Source of the DNA: Acidaminococcaceae bacterium | GTDB taxonomy: Bacteria; Bacillota; Negativicutes; Acidaminococcales; Acidaminococcaceae | NCBI GenBank assembly: GCA_028693975.1 | Contig: JAQUUF010000034.1 | Location: forward strand, 1 to 9,137 | Reading direction: 5' to 3' | DNA: 9,137 nt | In this document: positions 1-7,194 of the stretch, piece by piece | Layout of the letters: each line of letters starts with the position of its first letter | Position numbering within the stretch: the stretch's first letter is position 1 | Program-made: the position numbers and the translations under genes | The notes under the pieces: model-generated | Told to the model about the DNA's origin: nothing | Databases searched by the model: none | Seen by the model: only the letters and a program-made list of their open reading frames with translations

Positions 1-2931
1 CCCTTCACCTGGTTTAGCGCCCTGAGCAATTTTGATTTGTATTTCATCAGCGTTGACCAGATAGTTGCTAGTTACGCCGAAGCGTCCGGAAGCTACTTGT
101 TTAATGGAACTGCGCTTGCTGTAGCCATTGGCCATAGCGCGGAAGCGAGAAGGGTCCTCGCCGCCTTCGCCAGTATTGCTTTTACCACCTAAGAAATTCA
201 TTGCGATAGCAAGACATTCATGGGCCTCTTGACTTAAGGAGCCATAGCTCATAGCGCCTGTTTTGAAGCGATGGCAAATGCTTTCTATGGACTCAACTTC
301 ATCCAATGGAATAGGCAGCCGCTGGGGAGAGAAGGTCAACAGATTTCTCAAATTCATGGTGGTATAGTGCTCACCGGATAATTCCTTACTGAATTCTTTG
401 AAAAGATTATAATTATTAGTTTGGCAAGCTCGTTGTAATTTAATGATAGTTTCTGGGTTGAGGATGTGCTGTTCTCCTTGGTCACGATATTGGTAAGCGG
501 TACCGGAAAGATAGCTGTCATAGCCCAGGTTTTCTTGAGAGAAGGCTTGCTGATGACGCAACTTCACTTCAGAGGCAATCTCGTTGAGGCCAATGCCGCC
601 CAAAGGAGAAGGAGTGCCGGTAAAATACTCTTCTATAACTGCTTGGCTGATGCCCAAAGCTTCAAATATTTGGGCACCGCGATAGCTTTGAACGGTAGAA
701 ATGCCCATTTTGGACAAAACTTTGGCAATACCATGAGTGCAGGCACTGATATAGTTCTCGGTAGCGTCTGCCAAGGAAATATTAGGCAAGACACCATTGT
801 TGCACATATCTCCTAAGGTTTCAAAAGCTAGATATGGATTAATGCCGCTAGCACCATAGCCTAAAAGAAGAGCGAAATGATGTACTTCGCGTGGCTCAGC
901 CGATTCAAGGATGATACTGGCTTGGAGGCGGGTACCTTTGCGAATCAAATGATGGTGGAGACAAGCGCAAGCCAAGAGAGAAGGTATAGGAGCTTGCTCT
1001 TCGCTCAAATCTCTATCTGAGAGAATAAGAATACATTTGCCCACAGCAATCATACGGTCGGCATCTTTGCATAGCTTGTCCAAAGCGGACTTAAGACCGG
1101 CACCTCCCTGGGCTACAGGGTAGAGCATAGGTAGGGTTGCCGCCTGGAAATTGGGCAGGTTGATATTTTTTAGTTTGGCAAGTTCCTCATTGCTAAGTAC
1201 AGGAGATTCAGCCGATATTTGTTGGCAACTGTCACTTTGTGGGTCAATGAGATTTTTCTCTGGCCCAATGCCGCTGGTAGTATCGGTGAATACTTCTTCG
1301 CGAATGGCATCAATAGGAGGATTGGTTACTTGGGCAAAGAGCTGCTTGAAATAATTAAAAAGTAACTGGGGTTGAGAGGACAGTACAGCCAAGGGTGCAT
1401 CATTACCCATGGAGCCTAGAGGGTCTAAGGCTTTGAGAGCCATGGGTTTAATAAATTTATTCAAATCCTCTAAGGTATAACCGAAGGCTACTTGACGTTT
1501 TAACAAGGTTTCTTTATTAGGCTTAGGTAGGGGGGTATGAAGTTTAATGTTTTTTAGTTTTATGGAATTTTCATCCAACCATTGTTGGTAAGGATGTTCT
1601 TGGGCGATAGTATTTTTGATAGTATCGTTATCGATAATCTTGCCTTGTACCGTGTCTATGACCAACATACGTCCGGGACGCAGTCTATCTTTGGTAATTA
1701 TGTCATGAGGGTCAAGATTGACCACCCCAACTTCGGAAGCTAGCACAATGGTGTCGTTTTTGGTAATGTAGTAGCGCGAAGGTCTCAACCCGTTCCTGTC
1801 GAGGGCAGCACAAATAGTTCTGCCATCGGTAAAAGCCATAGCGGCAGGGCCGTCCCACGCCTCCATAAGAGAGTTATGGTATTCGAAGAAGGCTTTGAGC
1901 TCCGGATTGGTATGTGGGTTTTTGCTCCAAGGCTCCGGTATCATCATCATGACGGCATGGGGTAGACTGCGGCCGGACATAACCAGAAATTCCAAACAAT
2001 TATCAAACATACCGGAGTCACTACCGGTTTCGTCAATGATAGGTAATATCTTTTTGATATTCTTGCCCCATAAACTGTTGCCGCACATGGTTTGGCGTGC
2101 CCGCATCCAATTAATATTGCCGCGTAAGGTATTAATTTCACCATTATGCATCAGATAGCGATAAGGATGAGCTCTTTCCCAGCTAGGGAAAGTATTGGTG
2201 CTAAAACGGGAATGTACCAGTGCTAGTGCAGTCTCCATTGCGGCATCTTGCAGATCTAAATAATAGGTACTTAATTGTCCGGTAGTTAACATACCCTTAT
2301 AGACAATAGTGCGTGAAGATAGAGAGGATATATAAAAATATTTACCACCGCGCAGATTGCCATAGCGAATAATATTCTCTGCTTCTCTGCGTATAATATA
2401 GAGAATACGCTCAAAGGCGTTATCATCCACAGGGAGCCTGTCGATGATTTTGGCACTGGCTTTGATGATTACTTGGAGCATATAAGGTTGGCTCTGCCGA
2501 GATTTCTCTCCTAAAATACTAGCGTCTACGGGTACTTGTCGCCAACCAAGAACTTCTTGGTTATTCTCTTTGACGATATTTTCAAAATGACGTTGTACAT
2601 TTTCTCGCTCTACGATGTCGGGCGGCAAGAACATAAAGCCAACGGCATAATGGCCGCTCGGAGGCAGAACAATATCCTGCTTGAGGCATTCTTTGACAAA
2701 AAAAGCATGTGGTATTTGTAACAATATACCGGCACCGTCACCGGAGTGACTGTCTGCTCCTTGACCACCGCGGTGATCCATGTTGTGCAATACTATTAGT
2801 GCTTGTCTGAGAATTTCATTCGATTTGCGGCCCTTGATATTAGCTACTACGCCTACGCCACAGGCATCGTGCTCAAACCAAGGGTCATATAAACCCTGTT
2901 TGGTGGGCAAGCCCGTTCTCTTATCGTTCAT
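1..2931 (-). CDS. gltB: Glutamate synthase large (alpha) subunit, N-terminal 977 residues, 3' end cut by window edge
   Basis: GOGAT large subunits use glutamine amide nitrogen to turn 2-oxoglutarate into glutamate. I checked the reading frame codon by codon and it has no stop from the ATG at 2931 to base 1. The start follows a GAGGGG Shine-Dalgarno sequence. Residues 1-23 look like the short propeptide removed in this family, leaving Cys24 of ACGVGVV as the class II glutaminase nucleophile. MDHRGGQGAD and SHSGDGAG follow, as in other GltB glutaminase domains (about 24-440). A central domain follows (about 455-740, with GSMGNDAPLAVLS). The FMN/synthase domain begins near 860, with FKTGAMSYGS and GGKSNTGEGGEDPSRF. 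The window ends at AKPGEG, so the 3Fe-4S cysteines and the C-terminal beta-helix are not visible; full members are about 1500 residues. The small NADPH subunit gene gltD may lie beyond the left edge, but that cannot be seen. Confidence 0.97.
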   Translation of the reverse strand, partial: MNDKRTGLPTKQGLYDPWFEHDACGVGVVANIKGRKSNEILRQALIVLHNMDHRGGQGADSHSGDGAGILLQIPHAFFVKECLKQDIVLPPSGHYAVGFMFLPPDIVERENVQRHFENIVKENNQEVLGWRQVPVDASILGEKSRQSQPYMLQVIIKASAKIIDRLPVDDNAFERILYIIRREAENIIRYGNLRGGKYFYISSLSSRTIVYKGMLTTGQLSTYYLDLQDAAMETALALVHSRFSTNTFPSWERAHPYRYLMHNGEINTLRGNINWMRARQTMCGNSLWGKNIKKILPIIDETGSDSGMFDNCLEFLVMSGRSLPHAVMMMIPEPWSKNPHTNPELKAFFEYHNSLMEAWDGPAAMAFTDGRTICAALDRNGLRPSRYYITKNDTIVLASEVGVVNLDPHDIITKDRLRPGRMLVIDTVQGKIIDNDTIKNTIAQEHPYQQWLDENSIKLKNIKLHTPLPKPNKETLLKRQVAFGYTLEDLNKFIKPMALKALDPLGSMGNDAPLAVLSSQPQLLFNYFKQLFAQVTNPPIDAIREEVFTDTTSGIGPEKNLIDPQSDSCQQISAESPVLSNEELAKLKNINLPNFQAATLPMLYPVAQGGAGLKSALDKLCKDADRMIAVGKCILILSDRDLSEEQAPIPSLLACACLHHHLIRKGTRLQASIILESAEPREVHHFALLLGYGASGINPYLAFETLGDMCNNGVLPNISLADATENYISACTHGIAKVLSKMGISTVQSYRGAQIFEALGISQAVIEEYFTGTPSPLGGIGLNEIASEVKLRHQQAFSQENLGYDSYLSGTAYQYRDQGEQHILNPETIIKLQRACQTNNYNLFKEFSKELSGEHYTTMNLRNLLTFSPQRLPIPLDEVESIESICHRFKTGAMSYGSLSQEAHECLAIAMNFLGGKSNTGEGGEDPSRFRAMANGYSKRSSIKQVASGRFGVTSNYLVNADEIQIKIAQGAKPGEG

Positions 2932-2959
2932 AATATGTTCCCCCTCAAGATACAAAAGT

Positions 2960-2998
2960 TACAGAAATAATTATAATACAGCTGTCAAGTAGATGAAA
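2960..2998 (-). promoter_or_regulatory. Candidate gltB promoter region
   Basis: On the minus strand a perfect TATAAT lies at 2970-2975, but the hexamer 17 bases upstream (2993-2998, TTTCAT) is a poor -35. A perfect TTGACA lies at 2983-2988, only 7 bases from that TATAAT. Its own 17-base-spaced partner (2960-2965, TCTGTA) is a poor -10. A promoter is therefore likely here, but the sequence does not decide which pair is used. A poor -35 next to a good -10 would fit an activator-dependent promoter, which is inference. Confidence 0.4.
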
Positions 2999-3000
2999 GT

Positions 3001-3017
3001 GTATAGTTAATGTATAC
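3001..3017. promoter_or_regulatory. Dyad in the divergent gltB/YbjN intergenic region, possible operator
   Basis: GTATA (3001-3005) and TATAC (3013-3017) form an inverted repeat with a 7-base spacer. TGTATA also occurs twice as a direct repeat (3000-3005 and 3011-3016). The dyad sits directly upstream of the gltB promoter candidates, where an activator such as a LysR-type regulator could bind. AT-rich dyads this short also occur by chance, so this is only a candidate. Confidence 0.25.
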
Positions 3018-3072
3018 AATATTCTTAGCGGTAATAGTGCCTTTATTGGGGTGTGCCTTTTGCTAAAAAATG

Positions 3073-3081
3073 TGTTATACT
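3073..3081 (+). promoter_or_regulatory. Extended -10 promoter for the YbjN-like gene
   Basis: TGTTATACT fits an extended -10 element (TGn followed by TATACT at 3076-3081). There is no good -35 at 16-18 bases upstream, which is tolerated by extended -10 promoters. It lies about 40 bases before the start codon at 3123. The 12-mer TGTGTTATACTT here recurs exactly at the promoter in front of the glycine riboswitch (8582-8592 region). Confidence 0.5.
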
Positions 3082-3122
3082 TAACGCTGTAAGATACTAT
3101 TTCTTGTTGAGGAGATGTTGGA

Positions 3123-3557
3123 ATGAACACAAAAGCAGAAAAATGGAATACGTTTTTAACGGATAACAAGATAACTTGTTTTGGTGTCGAAGAAGTAAAG
3201 AATGAAATGCACAGCGTTGTTTATCGTGCCTTTTTAGAAGTACAAGGTCAAAAGCTTCCCTCTATGTTGGTGGTAGATGATAGCATTTATACCATGTTTC
3301 AAGTTTTGGTAGCAGAAAAAGTGGTAAATGATAAAAATCGCGGTGATGTAGAGCATATGTTAAATGATTTGAATCAAAAATTCAAAGTATTCAAATACTA
3401 TGTAGGTGATAATGGTAATTTGTGCTTGGATAGTTGCATGCCCAGTACCGGCGAAACTTTTGATGTGAATATCGTTCATGCAGTAATCGATGTCATTCTC
3501 AAACATCTTACAGAAGAGTATCCTAAGTTGATGAAAGCAATTTGGGGTAAGGAATAA
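3123..3557 (+). CDS. Small YbjN-like (type III secretion chaperone-like fold) protein
   Basis: This 144-residue soluble protein has no signal peptide or membrane segment. The start follows TTGAGGAG (3107-3114) with 8-base spacing. The general shape fits the YbjN family: an N-terminal half of strands (residues about 17-62, ending in MLVVDDSIYTMFQ), then a helix ending in MLNDLNQKFKVFKYYV. A strand pair around GDNGNLCLDSCMP follows, and then a long C-terminal helix (about 115-140). In that family the LN..(F/Y)K(V/F) segment followed by a D.G.L.L strand is typical. The molecular role is not known; YbjN of E. coli has been linked to stress and motility regulation, which cannot be transferred here. 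The gene is monocistronic: it is divergent from gltB and closed by a terminator 10 bases after the stop. The family call is by pattern only. Confidence 0.75.
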   Translation: MNTKAEKWNTFLTDNKITCFGVEEVKNEMHSVVYRAFLEVQGQKLPSMLVVDDSIYTMFQVLVAEKVVNDKNRGDVEHMLNDLNQKFKVFKYYVGDNGNLCLDSCMPSTGETFDVNIVHAVIDVILKHLTEEYPKLMKAIWGKE

Positions 3558-3566
3558 AAAAGTAGT

Positions 3567-3597
3567 AAAGGGCTCGGTGCTAAAACCGGGCCTTTTT
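3567..3597 (+). terminator. Intrinsic terminator after the YbjN-like gene
   Basis: AAAGG plus CTCGGT (3567-3578) pairs with ACCGGG plus CCTTT (3585-3595), with one bulged G and one G-T wobble, around the 6-base loop GCTAAA. A run of five T follows within CCTTTTT (3593-3597). It separates the small gene from the calcium ATPase unit. Confidence 0.85.
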
Positions 3598-3622
3598 AAT
3601 CGTGGGCATAATTTGTCAAATA

Positions 3623-3628
3623 TATAAT
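3623..3628 (+). promoter_or_regulatory. Candidate -10 box for the Ca2+ ATPase/Ntn-hydrolase unit
   Basis: A perfect TATAAT lies 34 bases upstream of the ATPase start, just after the preceding terminator, so a promoter is expected here. No recognisable -35 hexamer is found 16-18 bases upstream (the window reads TCGTGG at 3600-3605). The element is plausible but unproven, and strength cannot be judged. Confidence 0.4.
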
Positions 3629-3661
3629 TGAGGGAACAAGTAAGAAGGAGACAATGTTATA

Positions 3662-6298
3662 ATGACTGTTCAAAAGTTTGGCTTAACCACTGAACAAGTA
3701 CAAACAGCTAGAGAAAAATATGGTAGTAATGCTCTTACCACACCGCCACAGGCTACTTTTCTACAAAAGCTGTGGAGTAATTTTCAAGACCCCATTATTC
3801 GCATTTTAATCTTTGCACTATTAATTAATCTGGTATTTGTGTTTACAGGACATGGAGATTGGATTGAGAGTGTGGGTATCTTTGTGGCTATTTTGCTGGC
3901 GACTTTGGTGAGTACCTATTCTGAATACAGTAATGAATCAGCTTTTCAGAAATTGCAAGAAGAGGCCAGCCGCATTTATTGTAAAGTATGGCGTGATGGC
4001 AGTCCGGTCGAAGTACATATTGAGGATATTGTCCAAGGCGATGCCATTATTTTGCAAGCAGGTGATAAGGTTCCTGTAGATGGTATTTTGCTCTCTGGAC
4101 AAGTGAAAGTGGACCAGGCTGCTCTCAACGGCGAAAGCGAAGAAGCTGAGAAGCAAATTGCACCTGCTGATTTTGTGTGGGGGCAGGGTAAAATAGACTT
4201 CTTGGATGATTATAAGGTTTTTCGCGGTAGCGTGGTTACCGAAGGCCAAGCCGTCATGCAAGCTGAAGCAATAGGTGATAAATCAGTTTATGGGCAACTT
4301 ACGCAGGAACTTAAGGATGATGAACGTGATAGCCCGCTTAAGCTTAAGCTCAAGGGTCTGGCAAATCATATTAGTACTGTGGGCTATACCGGCGGTATCT
4401 TGATTGCTGTAGCGGTAATGCTTAGACATATTTATCATGCTCCATCTCTAAGTGCGTATTTTAGTAATGGGGCGGTAGTGGTTAACGATTTGGTGCAGGC
4501 GGCCATCTTGGGTATTATTATTATCGTTATGGCGGTGCCGGAAGGTTTGCCACTGATGGTAGCCATCGTATCCTCGCGCAATATGAAAAAAATGCTCAAT
4601 GATAATGTCTTGGTACGTAAATTAGTAGGTATTGAGACAGCAGGCAGTTTGAATTTGCTCTTTACAGATAAGACAGGCACCATTACCAAGGGTAAGCTAG
4701 AAGTGGTAGATTTCTTCTTGGGCAGTGGTCAGAAATATGACAGCTTCCAAGCCTTGCCGCAAAATATCAAAGGACTAGCCTATGCTAACTGTTTATTAAA
4801 TACTTCAGCGGCAGTGGCGGAAGGCAAGATAATAGGCGGGAATATGACCGAAGTTGCTTTGGGTAATTATTTGGGTGACTACCGCGAAGAATTGCAATTG
4901 AACAAAGATTATTTCTGCCCTTTTAATAGTACTAATAAATATTCCTTTGTAGCGGTAAGCGGCAAATATAACTTAACTTTGATTAAAGGTGCACCGGAGA
5001 AGCTAATTCAGTACGCTGATACATATTACGATGAGGCAGGCAACACCTTACCTTTGACAGAAGAATTAAAGGCAGAGCTGGATAAAAAAATGTTGCATTA
5101 TGCCAGCCAGTCCATTCGCATGCTTGGGCTTTTTACTTATCCCACTCTTTTGATAGAAGAGCAATTGCCACATAGTGGTTTGGAATTGATAGGCATTGCC
5201 TGTATTCGTGACGATGTTCGCCCAGAGGCGGTAGAAGCCATTGGTCAGGTACGCGGCGCTGGGGTACAGGTAGTTATGATCACGGGTGACCGTAGGGAAA
5301 CGGCCATGGCCATTGCCAAAGATGCCGGATTATTGCAATCAGACCAAGATGTAGTTTGGACCTCAGACGAATTAGCTCAATTAAGTGACGAAGAAGTCAA
5401 GCAACACTTACCTAATTTGCGAGTTGTGGCTAGGGCGTTGCCACTAGACAAATCTCGTCTGGTGCGTTTGGCGCAGGAGCTTAATTTGGTAGTAGGCATG
5501 ACTGGTGACGGCGTTAATGACTCTCCGGCACTGAAGAAGGCTGATGTGGGTTTTGCCATGGGCAGTGGTACTGAAGTAGCCAAAGAGGCAGGGGATATAG
5601 TTATCCTAGATGATAATTTCCTTAGCATCAAGAAAGCTATTTTGTATGGACGTACTATTTATAATTCTATTTGTAAGTTTGTAGTTTTCCAACTAACAAT
5701 TAATTTCTCTGCGGTAGCTATTAATTTCTTGGCGCCTTTTGTAGGTATTGAAAAGCCTTTGACTATTACGCAGATTCTCTGGGTTAATTTAGTTATGGAT
5801 ACTCTAGCTGCTCTGGCCTTTGGTGGTGAGCCAGCCTTGGAGAAATACTTGAAGGAAAAACCAAAGCAAAGAAGTGCTCCTATTATTAGCCGCCAAATGG
5901 GTATAACCATTCTTTGGGGTGGTTGCTTTATGACGGCTATGGCGATGCTCTTTTTCTTAAGTCCTCAGTTAGACCACTTGTTTAGAGATGCTCCGGACCA
6001 TATTTACACTTATACGGGATTTTTCTGCGCATATATTTTTATGGCAGTGGCCAATGGTTTTAATGTTAGGGTAACTGGTTTGGATTTGTTCGAGAACATT
6101 AATCATAATACAGCGTTCTTGCGTATTATGGGTCTGATAGTGGTAGTACAGATTGCTATAACTTATTTTGGTGGTCAGGTTTTGCGCACCAAACCATTAG
6201 AAGGTAACGAATGGGCAGTAGTAATCTCCTTTGCCCTTGCGTTTATAGTGATTGATTTAATTAGAAAAGCAATTTTCTGTCGGGGTGAAAAAAAATGA
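3662..6298 (+). CDS. Calcium-translocating P-type ATPase, PMCA-like (type IIB)
   Basis: This 878-residue protein is a complete P-type ATPase that exports Ca2+ using ATP. Visible motifs in order are: actuator loop NGES (156-159), TM4 PEGLP (293-297), phosphorylation site DKTGT with Asp336, nucleotide-binding KGAPE (442-446), MITGD (539-543) and TGDGVND (614-620). About ten membrane segments are placed near 43-61, 66-88, 236-254, 278-302, 670-692, 697-718 and four more between 745 and 870. Ligand residues fit the PMCA pattern: Glu294 in TM4, Asn681 in TM5 (QLTIN), Asn709 and Asp713 in TM6 (NLVMD). TM5 lacks the acidic residue that SERCA uses for a second ion, so one Ca2+ per cycle is inferred. 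There is no long C-terminal calmodulin-binding tail. The start has an AAGGAG at 3645-3650, 11 bases away; the nearer ATG at 3654 stops after two codons (ATG TTA TAA). The gene overlaps the next one by ATGA. Confidence 0.95.
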   Translation: MTVQKFGLTTEQVQTAREKYGSNALTTPPQATFLQKLWSNFQDPIIRILIFALLINLVFVFTGHGDWIESVGIFVAILLATLVSTYSEYSNESAFQKLQEEASRIYCKVWRDGSPVEVHIEDIVQGDAIILQAGDKVPVDGILLSGQVKVDQAALNGESEEAEKQIAPADFVWGQGKIDFLDDYKVFRGSVVTEGQAVMQAEAIGDKSVYGQLTQELKDDERDSPLKLKLKGLANHISTVGYTGGILIAVAVMLRHIYHAPSLSAYFSNGAVVVNDLVQAAILGIIIIVMAVPEGLPLMVAIVSSRNMKKMLNDNVLVRKLVGIETAGSLNLLFTDKTGTITKGKLEVVDFFLGSGQKYDSFQALPQNIKGLAYANCLLNTSAAVAEGKIIGGNMTEVALGNYLGDYREELQLNKDYFCPFNSTNKYSFVAVSGKYNLTLIKGAPEKLIQYADTYYDEAGNTLPLTEELKAELDKKMLHYASQSIRMLGLFTYPTLLIEEQLPHSGLELIGIACIRDDVRPEAVEAIGQVRGAGVQVVMITGDRRETAMAIAKDAGLLQSDQDVVWTSDELAQLSDEEVKQHLPNLRVVARALPLDKSRLVRLAQELNLVVGMTGDGVNDSPALKKADVGFAMGSGTEVAKEAGDIVILDDNFLSIKKAILYGRTIYNSICKFVVFQLTINFSAVAINFLAPFVGIEKPLTITQILWVNLVMDTLAALAFGGEPALEKYLKEKPKQRSAPIISRQMGITILWGGCFMTAMAMLFFLSPQLDHLFRDAPDHIYTYTGFFCAYIFMAVANGFNVRVTGLDLFENINHNTAFLRIMGLIVVVQIAITYFGGQVLRTKPLEGNEWAVVISFALAFIVIDLIRKAIFCRGEKK

Positions 6299-7155
6299 AA
6301 ACTCTGCTTGTCGTCGTTTCCTTGTTTTTGGCCTGTATAGTTCCTCTCCAAGCTACTGCGTGTACGCTTTTTGCAGCAACAGGACAAGACTACGTGGAGC
6401 AAGGTGGCAGCTTGTTGATTAAAGTACGGGATTTTAGACCTTATCATCAAAAGGGCGCGATGATGATTCCTGTCAGTGGTTATCGCTATTATGGTTTGTT
6501 TAGTGGTAAATATTATAGCTTTTTAGCTGCAGGAGTGAATGAGAAGGGACTGGTAGCCTGTACGTCTACGGCTGGTTCTGTACCTAAGGCCCAGCGTGGT
6601 ATTTTTTCTTGGTATCATAGAGCGGGCAAGCCGGATGCTTTGGAATATATTTTGCGATTTTGTGCTAGTGTGGACCAAGTACTCCGAATAAAAACACAGA
6701 TTTATAATCATCCAGTCAATTTGATGGTGGCGGATAAGGATAAAATAGCCTACCTCGAAATATTGCCTACCGGTCAACAAGCGGTGAAGGTAGTAACCTC
6801 AGGCACATTAGCTCATACTAACCATTATTTGCTACCAGAGAGCCTGGCTTACAATACCAAGATTGGTACTAGCAGCGCTCACCGTTATGCTCGCATTACG
6901 GATTTGCTGTCTCATAGTGACCGACCATTTACCTTAGATGATTTCATTGCTTTTAGCGAAGACAAAAATGAAGGACCCGATAATAGCATTTATCGTGAGG
7001 GCAAAGACCTTGATAAGTCCGTGCAGACTGTGGCAGTTTTTGGCGTACGTTTACAGGAAAATGGTAAAGTAATATTGTATCTGAAGTGTCGACGTTCACC
7101 CCAGGACAAAGGTGTGGAAGAGATATTAGAGCCAACTGAATTAAACTTTTACTAA
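6295..7155 (+). CDS. Exported Ntn-hydrolase, C45/penicillin acylase-like cysteine amidohydrolase or acyltransferase
   Basis: This 286-residue protein starts with a signal peptide (K2, hydrophobic 4-18) ending in Ala20-Thr21-Ala22, immediately followed by Cys23. Cysteine Ntn hydrolases of the C45 (acyl-CoA:6-APA acyltransferase) and C59 (penicillin V acylase/bile salt hydrolase) kinds need an N-terminal Cys. Here CTLFAA begins the mature chain, with Arg45-Asp46 in KVRDFRP, Asn176 in HTNHY and SSAHRYARI (193-201), all at the expected places for catalytic and structural residues. C45 fits better than C59 to my eye. The substrate is unknown and would be an amide, N-acyl amino acid or similar, acting outside the membrane. 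Signal peptidase I could create the nucleophile directly. The ATG overlaps the ATPase stop (ATGA) after GGGGTGA at 6282-6288, pointing to translational coupling. The family usually reads K-N-R-D where this has K-V-R-D, as far as I recall. Confidence 0.82.
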   Translation: MKTLLVVVSLFLACIVPLQATACTLFAATGQDYVEQGGSLLIKVRDFRPYHQKGAMMIPVSGYRYYGLFSGKYYSFLAAGVNEKGLVACTSTAGSVPKAQRGIFSWYHRAGKPDALEYILRFCASVDQVLRIKTQIYNHPVNLMVADKDKIAYLEILPTGQQAVKVVTSGTLAHTNHYLLPESLAYNTKIGTSSAHRYARITDLLSHSDRPFTLDDFIAFSEDKNEGPDNSIYREGKDLDKSVQTVAVFGVRLQENGKVILYLKCRRSPQDKGVEEILEPTELNFY

Positions 7156-7159
7156 AAAT

Positions 7160-7194
7160 AAAACCGGAACCCTTATGATGGGGCTCCGGTTTTT
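7160..7194. terminator. Bidirectional intrinsic terminator between convergent genes
   Basis: AAAACCGGA (7160-7168) pairs perfectly with TCCGGTTTT (7185-7193). An inner CCC (7170-7172) can pair with GGG (7180-7183 area) around a loop of about seven bases. Five T follow on the plus strand. On the minus strand TTTTATTTTT follows the stem, so it works in both directions. It lies 4 bases after the Ntn-hydrolase stop and includes the last codons and the stop codon of the minus-strand gene. Confidence 0.9.

Noticed and set aside
466..816. A 116-codon plus-strand open frame
   Set aside because: It lies entirely antisense to gltB, whose protein sequence is clearly conserved, and it has no recognisable product or ribosome binding site.
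1151..2721. Several short open frames on both strands within the gltB region
   Set aside because: All are overlaps of gltB in other frames with no independent family features.
2970..2988. TTGACA and TATAAT as one gltB promoter
   Set aside because: The two hexamers are only 7 bases apart, far less than the 16-18 needed.
3654..3662. ATG at 3654 as the start of the calcium ATPase
   Set aside because: It is followed by TTA TAA, so it stops after two codons; the real start is the overlapping ATG at 3662.
6325..6363. Lipoprotein signal in the Ntn hydrolase, at Cys14 or Cys23
   Set aside because: Residues before Cys14 (Phe-Leu-Ala) leave too short a hydrophobic core, and Ala at -3 of Cys23 does not fit a lipobox, while Ala-Thr-Ala fits signal peptidase I and Cys23 is needed as the nucleophile.
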